Source: Elusimicrobiota bacterium
Lineage (GTDB): Bacteria; Elusimicrobiota; Elusimicrobia; UBA1565; UBA9628
Reading direction: 5' to 3'
DNA length: 54,446 nucleotides
Assembly: GCA_003151975.1 (NCBI GenBank)
Contig: PLZD01000046.1
Location: 1 to 54,446 of the forward strand
Numbering within the stretch: position 1 is the stretch's first letter; every line of letters begins with the position of its first letter. The notes under the pieces were generated by a model, which had not been told where the DNA came from, did not search any database, and worked only from the letters and a program-made list of their open reading frames with translations. Shown here piece by piece: positions 42,296 to 49,793 of the stretch. A program made the translations under genes and the position numbers.

Positions 42296-43212
42296 TATTT
42301 GTCCCTCGCGATGATGTAGTCGGCTAAATCGTGGAGCGGTTTTGCTTTGGCGCCGAAGGGCGCCAGCAGGAGATGAGCTTTCGAAATTAAATCTGCGGCA
42401 AGTTTGCGCGAGGCGTCGATGCCGTAGAGCCGCGCGTAAGTCAGCTTGTCGTTTTGAGCGTCCGAGCCTTTCTTCCCGAGCTTCTTCTTGTCCCCGACGA
42501 CGTCGAGGATGTCGTCGGCGATTTGGAAGGCCAGGCCGATGGCCTCGCCGTAAGAGCGAAGATTCTTGCGCTGTCGCGGCGTGCCGCCCGCGAGCACCGC
42601 TCCGGCCTCGAGGCTCGCGATGATGAGCGCTGCCGTCTTGTGCAGATGAATGTACTCGAGCGCTTTCTTGGGGTTGAAGCCGTGGTTTTTGCTTTTCCAA
42701 CCCTCGGCTTCCAAGTCGGCGACTTGGCCGCCCACCATGCCCTGGGTGCCGGCGCCCAGCGCGACGATGCGGATGAGCTCGGCGGCGGCCTTGCCGTCGA
42801 GCTTGAGCTGAGCGGCGTTCGCGGCGGCGGCCTCGAAGGCGTAGGTCAGCAGGCCGTCGCCCGCGAGGATGGCCATTGCCTCGCCGAAGACTTTGTGGTT
42901 GGTGGGCTTGCCGCGGCGCAGATCGTCGTCGTCCATCGCGGGAAGATCGTCGTGGATGAGAGAATAGGTGTGGATCATCTCGAGCGCGCAGGCCGTCTTG
43001 ACGGTCCGACGCGCCGCGAGACCGCAGCATTCCGCGGCCGCCATGACGAGCACGGGCCGCAGACGCTTGCCGCCCGCGAAAATCGAGTAGCTCATCGCCT
43101 TGACGATGGTCTTGGGTTCTTCCTTTCTACCGGCAAGCAGGATCCTGAGCTCGGCGTCGACGAGCGCGCCGCGCGAGGTCATGTAAGCGTCAAGCGTGGC
43201 GGGCATGCTCAT
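42295..43212 (-). CDS. ispA: Polyprenyl diphosphate synthase (farnesyl/geranylgeranyl type)
   Basis: 305 residues. It elongates DMAPP with IPP; in this setting farnesyl diphosphate for squalene and hopanoids is the likely product. The first aspartate-rich motif is HDDLPAMDDDDLRRG, with the two-residue insertion typical of bacterial FPP synthases, and the second is IADDILDVVGDKKKLGKKG. IFAGGKRLRPVLV is the conserved IPP-binding start. The ATG at 43212 overlaps the upstream stop as ATGA; an ATG at 43206 is an alternative. Confidence 0.93.
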   Translation of the reverse strand: MSMPATLDAYMTSRGALVDAELRILLAGRKEEPKTIVKAMSYSIFAGGKRLRPVLVMAAAECCGLAARRTVKTACALEMIHTYSLIHDDLPAMDDDDLRRGKPTNHKVFGEAMAILAGDGLLTYAFEAAAANAAQLKLDGKAAAELIRIVALGAGTQGMVGGQVADLEAEGWKSKNHGFNPKKALEYIHLHKTAALIIASLEAGAVLAGGTPRQRKNLRSYGEAIGLAFQIADDILDVVGDKKKLGKKGSDAQNDKLTYARLYGIDASRKLAADLISKAHLLLAPFGAKAKPLHDLADYIIARDK

Positions 43213-43934
43213 AAATGGGGGAGGAACTCCTTCAGGAACCGGCCGAGGCTCGCGATCGCGCGCTTCTGCTTCAGGCCGGTCGCGATCATGACGGGAAGAT
43301 CAAAGAGGTTGGTCAGGACATAGCCAGCCAATGAGAGCGCGTCCTCTCCTTTGGGCATCGCGCGCGGCAGGCGGTCGTTGAGGCCGTCGAGCACGACGCG
43401 GACGGGGACCATCGGGATCTCTCGATCCTCAGCCCATGTGCGCAAGGCTTGCGTCTCCATGTCGACGGCGCTGGCGCGCAGCGTGACGCCGAGCGCGCGC
43501 TTCTCGTCGGGAGATGCGAGCACTTTGTCTGAATGCGCGATTTTGCCGAAATGGATGGCGGCGCCCTGCGCATGGGCGATCTTGCGGGCCAGCGGCGGCA
43601 AGGCCGCATCGGCGCCGCGTATGTCGCAGACGATGTCGCCCGAATTAATCCCGGGCTGCAGAGCGCCGGCAAAGCCCGCGCTCAACGCCAAGCCGAAAAT
43701 CTCGGACGAAAGTTCCGCGAGGGCTTCCCCCGCCTTGGCCGGGCCCACTCCCGTCTGGACCAGCATCACGCCGCGGTCGCCGAGCGCGCCTTTCCAGCGG
43801 CCCGCGCCGGCGATTTTGAGGCCGAGGAATTCGGCGAGCGGCTGGGCCTCCCAGCGCGTGGCGGCGCAGATCAGCACCGGCCCGGTGGTCGGCGTCGGCG
43901 TCGCTTCTTCGGTCTCAGATTCCACGAGAATCAT
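43209..43934 (-). CDS. hpnG: Hopanoid-associated nucleosidase/phosphorylase
   Basis: 241 residues from the ATG at 43934. It is a nucleoside phosphorylase superfamily protein: LICAATRWEAQPLAEFLG, QTGVGPAKAGEALAEL, LSAGFAGALQPGINSGDIV and SAVDMETQALRTWA follow the MTA/SAH nucleosidase layout. HpnG removes adenine from adenosylhopane to give ribosylhopane. The location next to hpnA and hpnH supports that assignment. ATGA overlap with hpnA; ATGA overlap with ispA downstream. Confidence 0.88.
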   Translation of the reverse strand: MILVESETEEATPTPTTGPVLICAATRWEAQPLAEFLGLKIAGAGRWKGALGDRGVMLVQTGVGPAKAGEALAELSSEIFGLALSAGFAGALQPGINSGDIVCDIRGADAALPPLARKIAHAQGAAIHFGKIAHSDKVLASPDEKRALGVTLRASAVDMETQALRTWAEDREIPMVPVRVVLDGLNDRLPRAMPKGEDALSLAGYVLTNLFDLPVMIATGLKQKRAIASLGRFLKEFLPHL

Positions 43935-44947
43935 TTTACAGCCAGGGCCGCCTCGCGCTTGATGTAGCCGTTGGCGCGAAACCACGCCGCCGCGTCGGAC
44001 AGGGCCTGGCGCGCCGGCGTCGGCGTGTAGCCGAGCTCGGCCTTGGCCTTGTCGGAAGAAAACCACATGTAGTACTTCGCCATGCGCACCGCGTCGAGCG
44101 GCGCCAGCGGCTCGCCGCCGAACATTCTCGCCCTCGCTGTATCGAGGGCGCCGAAGGCGTAGGCCACCGCGTAAGGCGTCTTGAAGGAAGGCCCGGGAAA
44201 GCCGGTCACTTCGGCCAAAGTGTCGAGCACTTGCTTGAGCGTCATGTTCTCGCCGCCCAGAATGTAGCGCTGGCCGACGCGTCCCTTTTGGGCGGCCAGC
44301 AGATGGCCGCGCGCGACGTCGGCGACGTGCACGATGTTCATGCCGGTGTCGATGTAGGACGGGATGCGGCCGTTCATGAAATCCACGACGATGCGGCCGG
44401 TCGGAGTCGGCTTGATGTCGTAAGGCCCGATGGGCGCGGCGGGATTGACCACCACGACCGGGCGGCCATTGGAGGCGAGCTTGAGAGCCGCTCGCTCGCC
44501 GAGAAATTTAGACTTCTTGTAGTCGCTGACGATTTCCGCGGCCGAGAAATAATCGGAAGTCTCGTTGGCCGTAAATTTCCCCTTCGGCGGCTTGATCGCC
44601 GCGACCGACGAGCAGACGACGATTTTCTCGCAGCCCGCTTGGGTCGCGGCTTCGACGAGGTTGACCGTCCCATCGACGTTGGCGGCGTACATTTCGGCTG
44701 GGTGGGGGACCCAGATGCGGTAGTCGGCGGCGACGTGGAACGCGTAGCGCGCGCCCGCGCAGCCGGCCTCAAGCTGCTTCGTATCGCTGAGATCGCCCTC
44801 GACAATTTCGACCTTGAGACCGTCAAGGTTTTTTCGGTTGGAGCCGGGGCGTGCGAGCGCCTTGACCTTGAACCCCTTCTCTATCAGCAGCCGGACGAGG
44901 TTGGCGCCGACAAACCCCGTGCCGCCCGTGACGAAGGCTGAGTCCAC
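43931..44947 (-). CDS. hpnA: Hopanoid-associated NAD-dependent sugar epimerase
   Basis: 338 residues, extended short-chain dehydrogenase. FVTGGTGFVGANLVRLLIEK is the NAD-binding glycine motif, VVCSSVAAIKPPKG and SDYKKSKFLGERAAL supply the serine and the YxxxK catalytic pair (Y...K). VHVADVARGHLLAAQKGRVG is characteristic of the HpnA group. HpnA recurs in hopanoid loci; its exact reaction is unsettled. It begins directly after the hpnH stop with no intervening base. Confidence 0.92.
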   Translation of the reverse strand: MDSAFVTGGTGFVGANLVRLLIEKGFKVKALARPGSNRKNLDGLKVEIVEGDLSDTKQLEAGCAGARYAFHVAADYRIWVPHPAEMYAANVDGTVNLVEAATQAGCEKIVVCSSVAAIKPPKGKFTANETSDYFSAAEIVSDYKKSKFLGERAALKLASNGRPVVVVNPAAPIGPYDIKPTPTGRIVVDFMNGRIPSYIDTGMNIVHVADVARGHLLAAQKGRVGQRYILGGENMTLKQVLDTLAEVTGFPGPSFKTPYAVAYAFGALDTARARMFGGEPLAPLDAVRMAKYYMWFSSDKAKAELGYTPTPARQALSDAAAWFRANGYIKREAALAVK

Positions 44948-46063
44948 TTAGTGCTTGGTCCCCGCGAGAGACTTGTTCTCTTCGCGCGCGACTTGCTCCT
45001 CGTACGAGCCGGAGCGGTCGTAGGAGAGCTGGACTTTTTTGGGTCCCTTGATCGTCGCGAAATCCGCGACGAGCTCGAAGAACTTGCCGAAGCTCGAGAA
45101 CGCTTCCTTGACGGAGGACGGCTCGAAGCCGCAATGCGTCATGCAGTTGGCGCACTTCGGGTTGCCCGAGGCGTGGCCGTACTGCGACCAGTCGGTGGTC
45201 TCCAATAATTCCTTGTAGGATTTGGCGTAGCCGCCCTCGGCCATGAGGTAGCAGGGCCGCTGCCAGCCGAAGACGTTGCGCAGGGGGTTGCCCCACGGCG
45301 TGCAGTCGTACTCGCGCTTGCCTTCGAGGAAGTCCATATAGAACGGCGAGTGGTTGAACGCCCAACCCTTCGTGCGCCAGTCCTTCAAGGCCTCGGCGAA
45401 CCACTTCTTGGTTTCCGAGTTCTTGAGGAACAGCTCCTGCTCGGGGGCCTTCTCGTAGGCGTAGCCGGGCGAGATCATCATGCCGTCGATGCCCATCGCC
45501 ATGTTGTCGTCGAAGAACCGGCGGAACTCCTGAGCGTCCTCGCCGAGAAAGATCGTCGAGTTGGTCATCACGGTAAATCCCAAGCTCTTGGCGAGCTTGA
45601 TGGCGCGCGTCGCGGTCTTGTAGACGCCATCCTGGCAGACCATGCGGTCGTGGGTCTTCTCTACGCCGTCGAGGTGGACCGAGAAGATGAGATAAGGCGA
45701 GGGCTCGAACTTGTGGATGTTCTTCTCGAGCAGGAGCGCGTTGGTGCACAAGTAAATCGTCTTCTTGCGTTTGATCAGGCCGTCGACGATCTTGTCGATC
45801 TCGGGGTGGATCAAGGGCTCGCCGCCGGCGATCGAAACGACGGGCGCGCCGCACTCCTCGACCGACTCGAAGCATTCCTCGGGGGTCAGGCGCTTGCGCA
45901 GGATCTCGGTGGGATACTGAATCTTGCCGCAGCCCGCGCACTCGAGGTTGCAGGCAAAGAGCGGCTCGAGCATCATGACGATCGGATATTTCTCGACGCC
46001 TTTCATGCGCTGGCCGACGAGGAACTTGAACACGGACAACTGCGACTGCATCGACATGGGCAT
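44948..46063 (-). CDS. hpnH: Adenosylhopane synthase HpnH (radical SAM)
   Basis: 371 residues from MPMSMQSQ, with AGGAG nine bases before the ATG; ATGs at 46057 and 46051 are alternatives. The radical SAM cluster motif CxxxCxxC is at residues 38-45 (FACNLECAGCGKI). SIAGGEPLIHPE is the SAM-binding GGEP segment, and a second cysteine group (CANCMTHCGF) lies near the C-terminus. HpnH couples the adenosyl radical to diploptene, the first step of C35 hopanoid side-chain formation. It follows shc by five bases. Confidence 0.95.
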   Translation of the reverse strand: MPMSMQSQLSVFKFLVGQRMKGVEKYPIVMMLEPLFACNLECAGCGKIQYPTEILRKRLTPEECFESVEECGAPVVSIAGGEPLIHPEIDKIVDGLIKRKKTIYLCTNALLLEKNIHKFEPSPYLIFSVHLDGVEKTHDRMVCQDGVYKTATRAIKLAKSLGFTVMTNSTIFLGEDAQEFRRFFDDNMAMGIDGMMISPGYAYEKAPEQELFLKNSETKKWFAEALKDWRTKGWAFNHSPFYMDFLEGKREYDCTPWGNPLRNVFGWQRPCYLMAEGGYAKSYKELLETTDWSQYGHASGNPKCANCMTHCGFEPSSVKEAFSSFGKFFELVADFATIKGPKKVQLSYDRSGSYEEQVAREENKSLAGTKH

Positions 46064-46068
46064 TGCGT

Positions 46069-48141
46069 TTATCTCCTGCCGAGGGCCGGCGCTTGGCGCT
46101 GGCTCAGCGTACGCTGGTAGATCCCCAGCGCTTGCAACGGGAAGTATTGTCTGTAGAGCGGGTATTCGAGGTAGAAAACCTTCGGGAAGCCCGTGCCGGT
46201 CCACTCCGTCTCGTCCCAGCAGCCGTCCTCTTTCTGGTTCGCGATGAGCCAGTCGACGCCGCGGCGGACCGAGTCGTCGTTGACGCCGGCCGCCAGCAGG
46301 CCCATGATGGCCCAAGCGGTCTGCGTCGGGGTGGCGGCGCCGCAGCGGCCCTTGAGCGACGGGTCGGCGTAGGTCGCGCACGTCTCGCCCCAACCGCCGT
46401 CTTCGCGCTGGACCGACTTGAGCCAGTTCGCCGCGCGCTGGATGTAGTCTTGGCTCATGTCCTCGTCGACGGCGTGCAGGCCCTTCAAGACCTGCCAGGT
46501 TCCGTAAATGTAGTTGACGCACCAGCGGCCAAACCACGAGCCGTCGGTCTCCTGCTCGCGCTGCAGGAAGCGCACGGCCTTGTCGACGGCGGGGTACGAT
46601 TGATCGTAGCCGATCTTGCCGAGCAGCTCGAGCACGCGGCCCGTGATGTCGGAGTAAGGCGGGTCGATCATCGCGTTGTGGTCGGCGAAAGGAATCTTCG
46701 TGAGGATCGTCTTGGTGTTTTCTTTGTCGAACGCGGCCCAACCACCGAGCGAGGACTGCATCGAGAGCACCCAGTTGAGGCCGCGCAAGCAGGCCTTCTC
46801 GCGGTTTTGCGCGAGGGGCTCGTCCAAATAAACGTGGCGCAGGGCGAGCATGACCATCGCCGAGTCGTCAACGTCGGCGTAATACGAGTTGGCGAACTGG
46901 AAGCACCAGCCGCCGGCCTGTCCTTTGGGATTGGTGAACTTCCAATCGCCCTCGATCTTGATTTCCTGGCGGATGAGCCAGTCGGTCGCCTTGACGAGCC
47001 GAGGATCGTTGCGCTCGATGCCGGCTTCGGCCAACGAGATGACGGCGATCGCGGTATCCCAGACCGGAGACCAAGACGGCTGATATTCGAGCTCGTCTTC
47101 TTTGATCGCGTCCTGGCCCTGGAGCGGCGAGGGGACTTCCATCTTGTCGAGGAACTGCAGCTGTTCGACGAGGCGCGGGTCGGTGTCGGGGTAGCCCAAG
47201 CACTTCATCGCCATGACGGTGTTGACGACGCCCGGATAAATCGCGCCGAGGCCGTCGGAGCCCTGAAGGCGCTCGAGCATCCAGTCCTCGGCCAAGCGCA
47301 GCGCCCAGACGCGGATCCAGTGGCCGCCCTTGCCCTCGATCGTCTTGAGACCCTCGTCCCACATGAGGAAGAAGGTCGTCCAGGAAATCAGGCTGTGCGG
47401 ACCGACGGCTTCTTTGAGCGTGATATGCCTGGCGGTATTCGGAAACAGCTCGTCGAGCACGGCGTGCGGCGGGCAGGGGATCGCGGGCTGGTACGACCAC
47501 ACGATCGACAGCGGCACGACGATCGAGCGCGTCCAGGCGCTCATCTCGTAGATGTTGAAGTAGAACCAATTCGGGAAGAGCATGAGCTCGGGCGGAATGG
47601 TGGGCACGCCGCGCCAGTCGTATTGGCCGAAGAGCGCCATGTAGAACTTCGTGTAGGTGTTGACCTTGTGAATGCCGCCGAGCTGGGCGATCTTCTTTCG
47701 GGCGGCGGCCATGCGCGGCTCGTTGGGCGTGTGGCCGGCGAACTTGAGCGCCCAGTACGCCTTGACGGTCGCCGAAATCTCGGCCGGGCCGTTCCTATAG
47801 ATGGGCCAGCCGCCGTCGGGCAGCTGCTGGGAGATGATGCGGTTGGCGAGCTTGCGGACCTTGACGGAGTTGCCGCGGCCGAGGAAGTTGAGCAGCATGA
47901 CCGTATCGGATTCGAGCGTCGTGTCGGCCTTGAGCGCGCTGTACCAGTAGCCTTCCTCGGGGTGCTGCATCTTGAGCAGGGCGTCTTTGGCCTTCGAAAT
48001 GGTCTCGCGGAGGTCGCTGGGGACCTCGCGGTCGGAAACGGGGCGGTCGAGGCGGGGCTTGAGGTGTTCGGCCCAGTCCTTGGGCTTGCGGTTGCGGCTC
48101 CGGGTGGGGGAAAGCAGCGCCGACAAGATGTCTTTGATCAT
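46069..48141 (-). CDS. shc: Squalene-hopene cyclase
   Basis: 690 residues. It cyclises squalene to hopene and hopanol at the membrane. The catalytic acid motif DxDD is seen as SYYADVDDSAMVMLA near residue 422, and several QW-type repeats are present (VQREDGGWGETCATYADPSL, NQKEDGCWDETEWTGTGFPK, REQETDGSWFGRWCVNYIYG). LYRQYFPLQALGIYQR is the typical C-terminal signature. First gene of the hopanoid array with its own promoter 9 bases upstream. Confidence 0.97.
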   Translation of the reverse strand: MIKDILSALLSPTRSRNRKPKDWAEHLKPRLDRPVSDREVPSDLRETISKAKDALLKMQHPEEGYWYSALKADTTLESDTVMLLNFLGRGNSVKVRKLANRIISQQLPDGGWPIYRNGPAEISATVKAYWALKFAGHTPNEPRMAAARKKIAQLGGIHKVNTYTKFYMALFGQYDWRGVPTIPPELMLFPNWFYFNIYEMSAWTRSIVVPLSIVWSYQPAIPCPPHAVLDELFPNTARHITLKEAVGPHSLISWTTFFLMWDEGLKTIEGKGGHWIRVWALRLAEDWMLERLQGSDGLGAIYPGVVNTVMAMKCLGYPDTDPRLVEQLQFLDKMEVPSPLQGQDAIKEDELEYQPSWSPVWDTAIAVISLAEAGIERNDPRLVKATDWLIRQEIKIEGDWKFTNPKGQAGGWCFQFANSYYADVDDSAMVMLALRHVYLDEPLAQNREKACLRGLNWVLSMQSSLGGWAAFDKENTKTILTKIPFADHNAMIDPPYSDITGRVLELLGKIGYDQSYPAVDKAVRFLQREQETDGSWFGRWCVNYIYGTWQVLKGLHAVDEDMSQDYIQRAANWLKSVQREDGGWGETCATYADPSLKGRCGAATPTQTAWAIMGLLAAGVNDDSVRRGVDWLIANQKEDGCWDETEWTGTGFPKVFYLEYPLYRQYFPLQALGIYQRTLSQRQAPALGRR

Positions 48142-48150
48142 AAGTCAGAC

Positions 48151-48180
48151 ATTATAGCAGTTGGCGTCGCGTTCGTTCAA
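48151..48180 (-). promoter_or_regulatory. Promoter TTGAAC-N18-TATAAT of the hopanoid operon
   Basis: Minus strand: -35 TTGAAC (48180-48175), 18-base spacer, perfect -10 TATAAT (48156-48151). The shc ATG at 48141 is nine bases beyond the -10 box, predicting a leader of about two bases and no ribosome-binding site. Confidence 0.75.
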
Positions 48181-48188
48181 TGAACGAA
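48172..48188. promoter_or_regulatory. 17-bp palindrome over the -35 box of shc (candidate operator)
   Basis: TTCGTTCA-A-TGAACGAA at 48172-48188 is a perfect inverted repeat with a one-base centre. It covers the -35 hexamer of the shc promoter, a typical repressor position (TetR-like operators have this size). No regulator gene is nearby. Confidence 0.6.
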
Positions 48189-48248
48189 GCTGCCAGTGAG
48201 ACGTTTTACTAATAATTTATTTGACTTTATTGGATTTTGGTGGGTTGA

Positions 48249-48332
48249 AAAATTCGTAACCGGTTACGAATTTTGGGAAACCGGTTTCCCATTTTAGCGG
48301 GGGGTGAAAAATTGAAAACCGGTTCTCAATTT
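48249..48332. repeat. Three palindromes centred on ACCGGT
   Basis: Site 1 at 48249-48274 is a perfect 26-bp palindrome with core CGTAACCGGTTACG. Site 2 at 48274-48291 is a perfect 18-bp palindrome with core GGGAAACCGGTTTCCC. Site 3 at 48309-48332 is 24 bp with one mismatched pair (core GAAAACCGGTTCTC). Centres are 21 and 38 bases apart. Sites 1 and 3 also share the flank TGAAAAATT as direct repeats 59 bases apart. A central CG with this symmetry resembles LacI/GalR-family operators. They lie 70-150 bases upstream of the shc -35 box. The remainder of 48189-48358 is AT-rich and shows no gene. Confidence 0.8.
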
Positions 48333-48358
48333 CTTGGGCCAGCAATCGCCTGGATTCT

Positions 48359-48435
48359 GAGCTAACGCCTGCGTCAGCGGCGCGCGCTAACGGCGATCCT
48401 CACTGGCGCGCGTCCGCTGAACGCGATGTTAGAGC
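48359..48435 (-). mobile_element. attC-like recombination site of an integron gene cassette
   Basis: In the gene direction (minus) the order is GCTCTAAC (48435-48428), an arm TCAGCGG-A-CGCGCG (48420-48407), an 18-base loop, the complementary arm CGCGCG-CCGCTGA (48386-48374), and GTTAG (48366-48362). The arms pair over 14 bp apart from an unpaired T at 48413 and an unpaired A at 48421 on the plus strand, eight bases apart like the extrahelical bases T12'' and G20'' of known attC sites. The outer CTAAC/GTTAG boxes pair too. The lipoprotein stop codon lies inside, as is usual for cassette genes. Confidence 0.65.
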
Positions 48436-48870
48436 GCGATCCTTCTTTTCTCCCGGGCATGAACCTTTAACTATGAACCTCGATACTGTGTCCTGTTTGG
48501 GATCCGTTAAGTCTGGTTGCGAACCGACCGTAATCATATCAGTGTGAAGTGAGATTGAAAATTCGCATGACGAGCCACAGGAAGGAAGACTGCGGTCAAC
48601 TGAATAGGCTACGGAAAACTTTTTTGACTCTCCCACGCCGATGTCTTGAGCTGTAGTCGAAGAGGCATGCACGAATGGTGCGAGCGATGGGGGTTGGACG
48701 GACGGCAAAAGCGTAACGCCCTCAAGCGCGCCATCCGACGGTGCTTTATTCTGGATCTCCATCTCAATTGTGCCTGAATCTCCAGGCGTTACGCAGGTCC
48801 GGCGCGGAGCGCAGGCGATGGACGAAGAGACTATTACAGCAAGAATAATTCCCTTAGCGCGCCTTTTCAT
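48400..48870 (-). CDS. Cassette lipoprotein B, unknown function
   Basis: 156 residues. MKRRAKGIILAVIVSSSIAC is a lipoprotein signal (cysteine 20). The mature part starts TCVTPGDSGTIEMEIQ and runs as a beta-rich, Ig-like domain (LLPSVQPPSLAPFVHASSTT, VGESKKFSVAYSVDRSLPSC). It is related to the upstream gene: both carry C-V-x-P-G-D-x-G-x-I after the signal, a VTL/VTV strand and a final RFVVK-like strand with a cysteine. The start overlaps the upstream gene by 17 bases. Codon use is less GC-biased than in the neighbours. Its last codons run into the attC-like site. Confidence 0.75.
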   Translation of the reverse strand: MKRRAKGIILAVIVSSSIACAPRRTCVTPGDSGTIEMEIQNKAPSDGALEGVTLLPSVQPPSLAPFVHASSTTAQDIGVGESKKFSVAYSVDRSLPSCGSSCEFSISLHTDMITVGSQPDLTDPKQDTVSRFIVKGSCPGEKKDRALTSRSADARQ

Positions 48871-49270
48871 TTGGGCAACGTTTTTTTACAACGAATCTTG
48901 CCAAGCCTGCGTCCTTTGGATTATCCGGATCGGAATAGGCATCCGGATTTGGGATTGACTCGCTGAGCTGCACGTTTCGCTTCCCTGCCTTTGCATTTGG
49001 GCCGATCTCGTAGTCGATCAGGAAGACTTTCGTCGTGCCGGAAGAAATATTTACTGGCCCGATTTGAGAACTCTGACGAACTTTGAAATCCAGGTTTGGG
49101 TCTGCTGAAATCTTAACAGTGACGCCTTCGAGAGGAAGGCCCATCTCACCTGCCCTGACCGGAAAGTCTATCGATCCAGTGTCGCCTGGACTCACGCATA
49201 ATCGCGATCCAGCGCAACCCGTTAATCCGAAAGCAAGAGCGGCGATCGATGGAATGCTTTTCTTTGACAT
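48854..49270 (-). CDS. Cassette lipoprotein A, unknown function
   Basis: 138 residues; AAGGAA lies four bases before the ATG. MSKKSIPSIAALAFGLTGC is a lipoprotein signal (cysteine 19). The mature domain (LCVSPGDTGSIDFPVRAGEM, TVKISADPNLDFKVRQSSQI, NISSGTTKVFLIDYEIGPNA) looks like a single beta-sandwich of the kind seen in CARDB/NEW3-type domains. It is a paralogue of the downstream lipoprotein. The ribosome site lies within the first bases after the cassette boundary at 49282-49291. Confidence 0.75.
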   Translation of the reverse strand: MSKKSIPSIAALAFGLTGCAGSRLCVSPGDTGSIDFPVRAGEMGLPLEGVTVKISADPNLDFKVRQSSQIGPVNISSGTTKVFLIDYEIGPNAKAGKRNVQLSESIPNPDAYSDPDNPKDAGLARFVVKKRCPNEKAR

Positions 49271-49281
49271 TGTTCCTTACG

Positions 49282-49291
49282 GCGCTCTAAC
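49282..49291 (-). mobile_element. 5' boundary of the gene cassette (inverted copy of the attC end)
   Basis: GCGCTCTAAC at 49282-49291 is the exact reverse complement of GTTAGAGCGC at 48428-48437. In a gene cassette the first bases (G|TTRRRY) match the outer box of its own attC in just this way, so the cassette would run from about 49290 to 48366 (about 925 bp). Confidence 0.6.
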
Positions 49292-49303
49292 GACAATTAG
49301 ACT

Positions 49304-49436
49304 GGTCGGCCTAATTCTAGCCGGTCGGCCATAACTAAAATTGACGAACTTCGATTAAAGTGTAGCCCCACAACGAGAAGTTAGCAAGTTGGATATGGGC
49401 GGCCCTAAATTTTATGGCCGCCCCGGCCGGTCGGCC
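49304..49436. repeat. Three GGTCGGCC repeats between brnA and lipoprotein A
   Basis: GGTCGGCC occurs at 49304-49311, 49323-49330 and 49429-49436. The last two extend to a 14-base identity CCGGTCGGCCATAA (49321-49334 and 49427-49440). The first two flank a minus-strand TAGAAT that could be the -10 box of the lipoprotein pair. Confidence 0.6.
49397..49423 (-). terminator. Hairpin downstream of brnA
   Basis: GGGCGGCC (49397-49404) and GGCCGCCC (49416-49423) form a perfect 8-bp stem with an 11-base AT-rich loop. It begins 23 bases after the brnA stop. There is no clear T run, so termination is only possible, not shown. Confidence 0.4.
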
Positions 49437-49445
49437 ATAATTCAT

Positions 49446-49793
49446 TCAGACTTGCCGCGCCCTTGCACGCATTCGTGGCTTCCATGCGACATGGCCAAGA
49501 AGTTCGCGAGCTTTCTGCTCTTTGACGCTTTTCGGCGCGTGATGGCCGTTGGGATGAAGCCTCTCGTTGATCCACATTTTAATGATCGCTTGGCGAGACA
49601 CGTTCAGCTTCAGGGCTTCGCGGTCGAGCAACTCGATCATCCAAGAGGGGAAATCGACGTTGACGCGCCGGACTACGATCATATTCTTGATATCCAAATA
49701 AGGAGTGATATCCTCGTAGTTGTCGAACATCCGATCAAATTCTTCAGCGGTGATCGGCTTCACCTTTTTTCCGCTCCTCAATTTCGCTTTCAT
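49446..49793 (-). CDS. brnA: BrnA-like antitoxin
   Basis: 115 residues; GGAGAGG lies six bases before the ATG. VKPITAEEFDRMFDNYEDIT and RRVNVDFPSWMIELLDREAL with LNVSRQAIIKMWINERL form the BrnA pattern: a short toxin-wrapping part followed by a ribbon-helix-helix-like DNA-binding domain. It neutralises BrnT and represses its own operon in characterised systems. The start overlaps the end of brnT by 50 bases, more than usual. The C-terminal tail (PRMRARARQV) is basic. Confidence 0.88.
   Translation of the reverse strand: MKAKLRSGKKVKPITAEEFDRMFDNYEDITPYLDIKNMIVVRRVNVDFPSWMIELLDREALKLNVSRQAIIKMWINERLHPNGHHAPKSVKEQKARELLGHVAWKPRMRARARQV

Noticed and set aside
40394-43030. 878-residue version of Dxs
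   Set aside because: The extra N-terminus runs through ispA in another frame and is arginine-rich; the Dxs start at 42295 overlaps the ispA stop neatly.
46063-48183. 706-residue plus-strand reading frame opposite shc
   Set aside because: Shadow frame; squalene-hopene cyclase on the other strand is certain.
49284-49385. A second attC site between brnA and lipoprotein A
   Set aside because: Outer boxes GCTCTAAC and GTTAGC can be found, but the inner arms do not pair.
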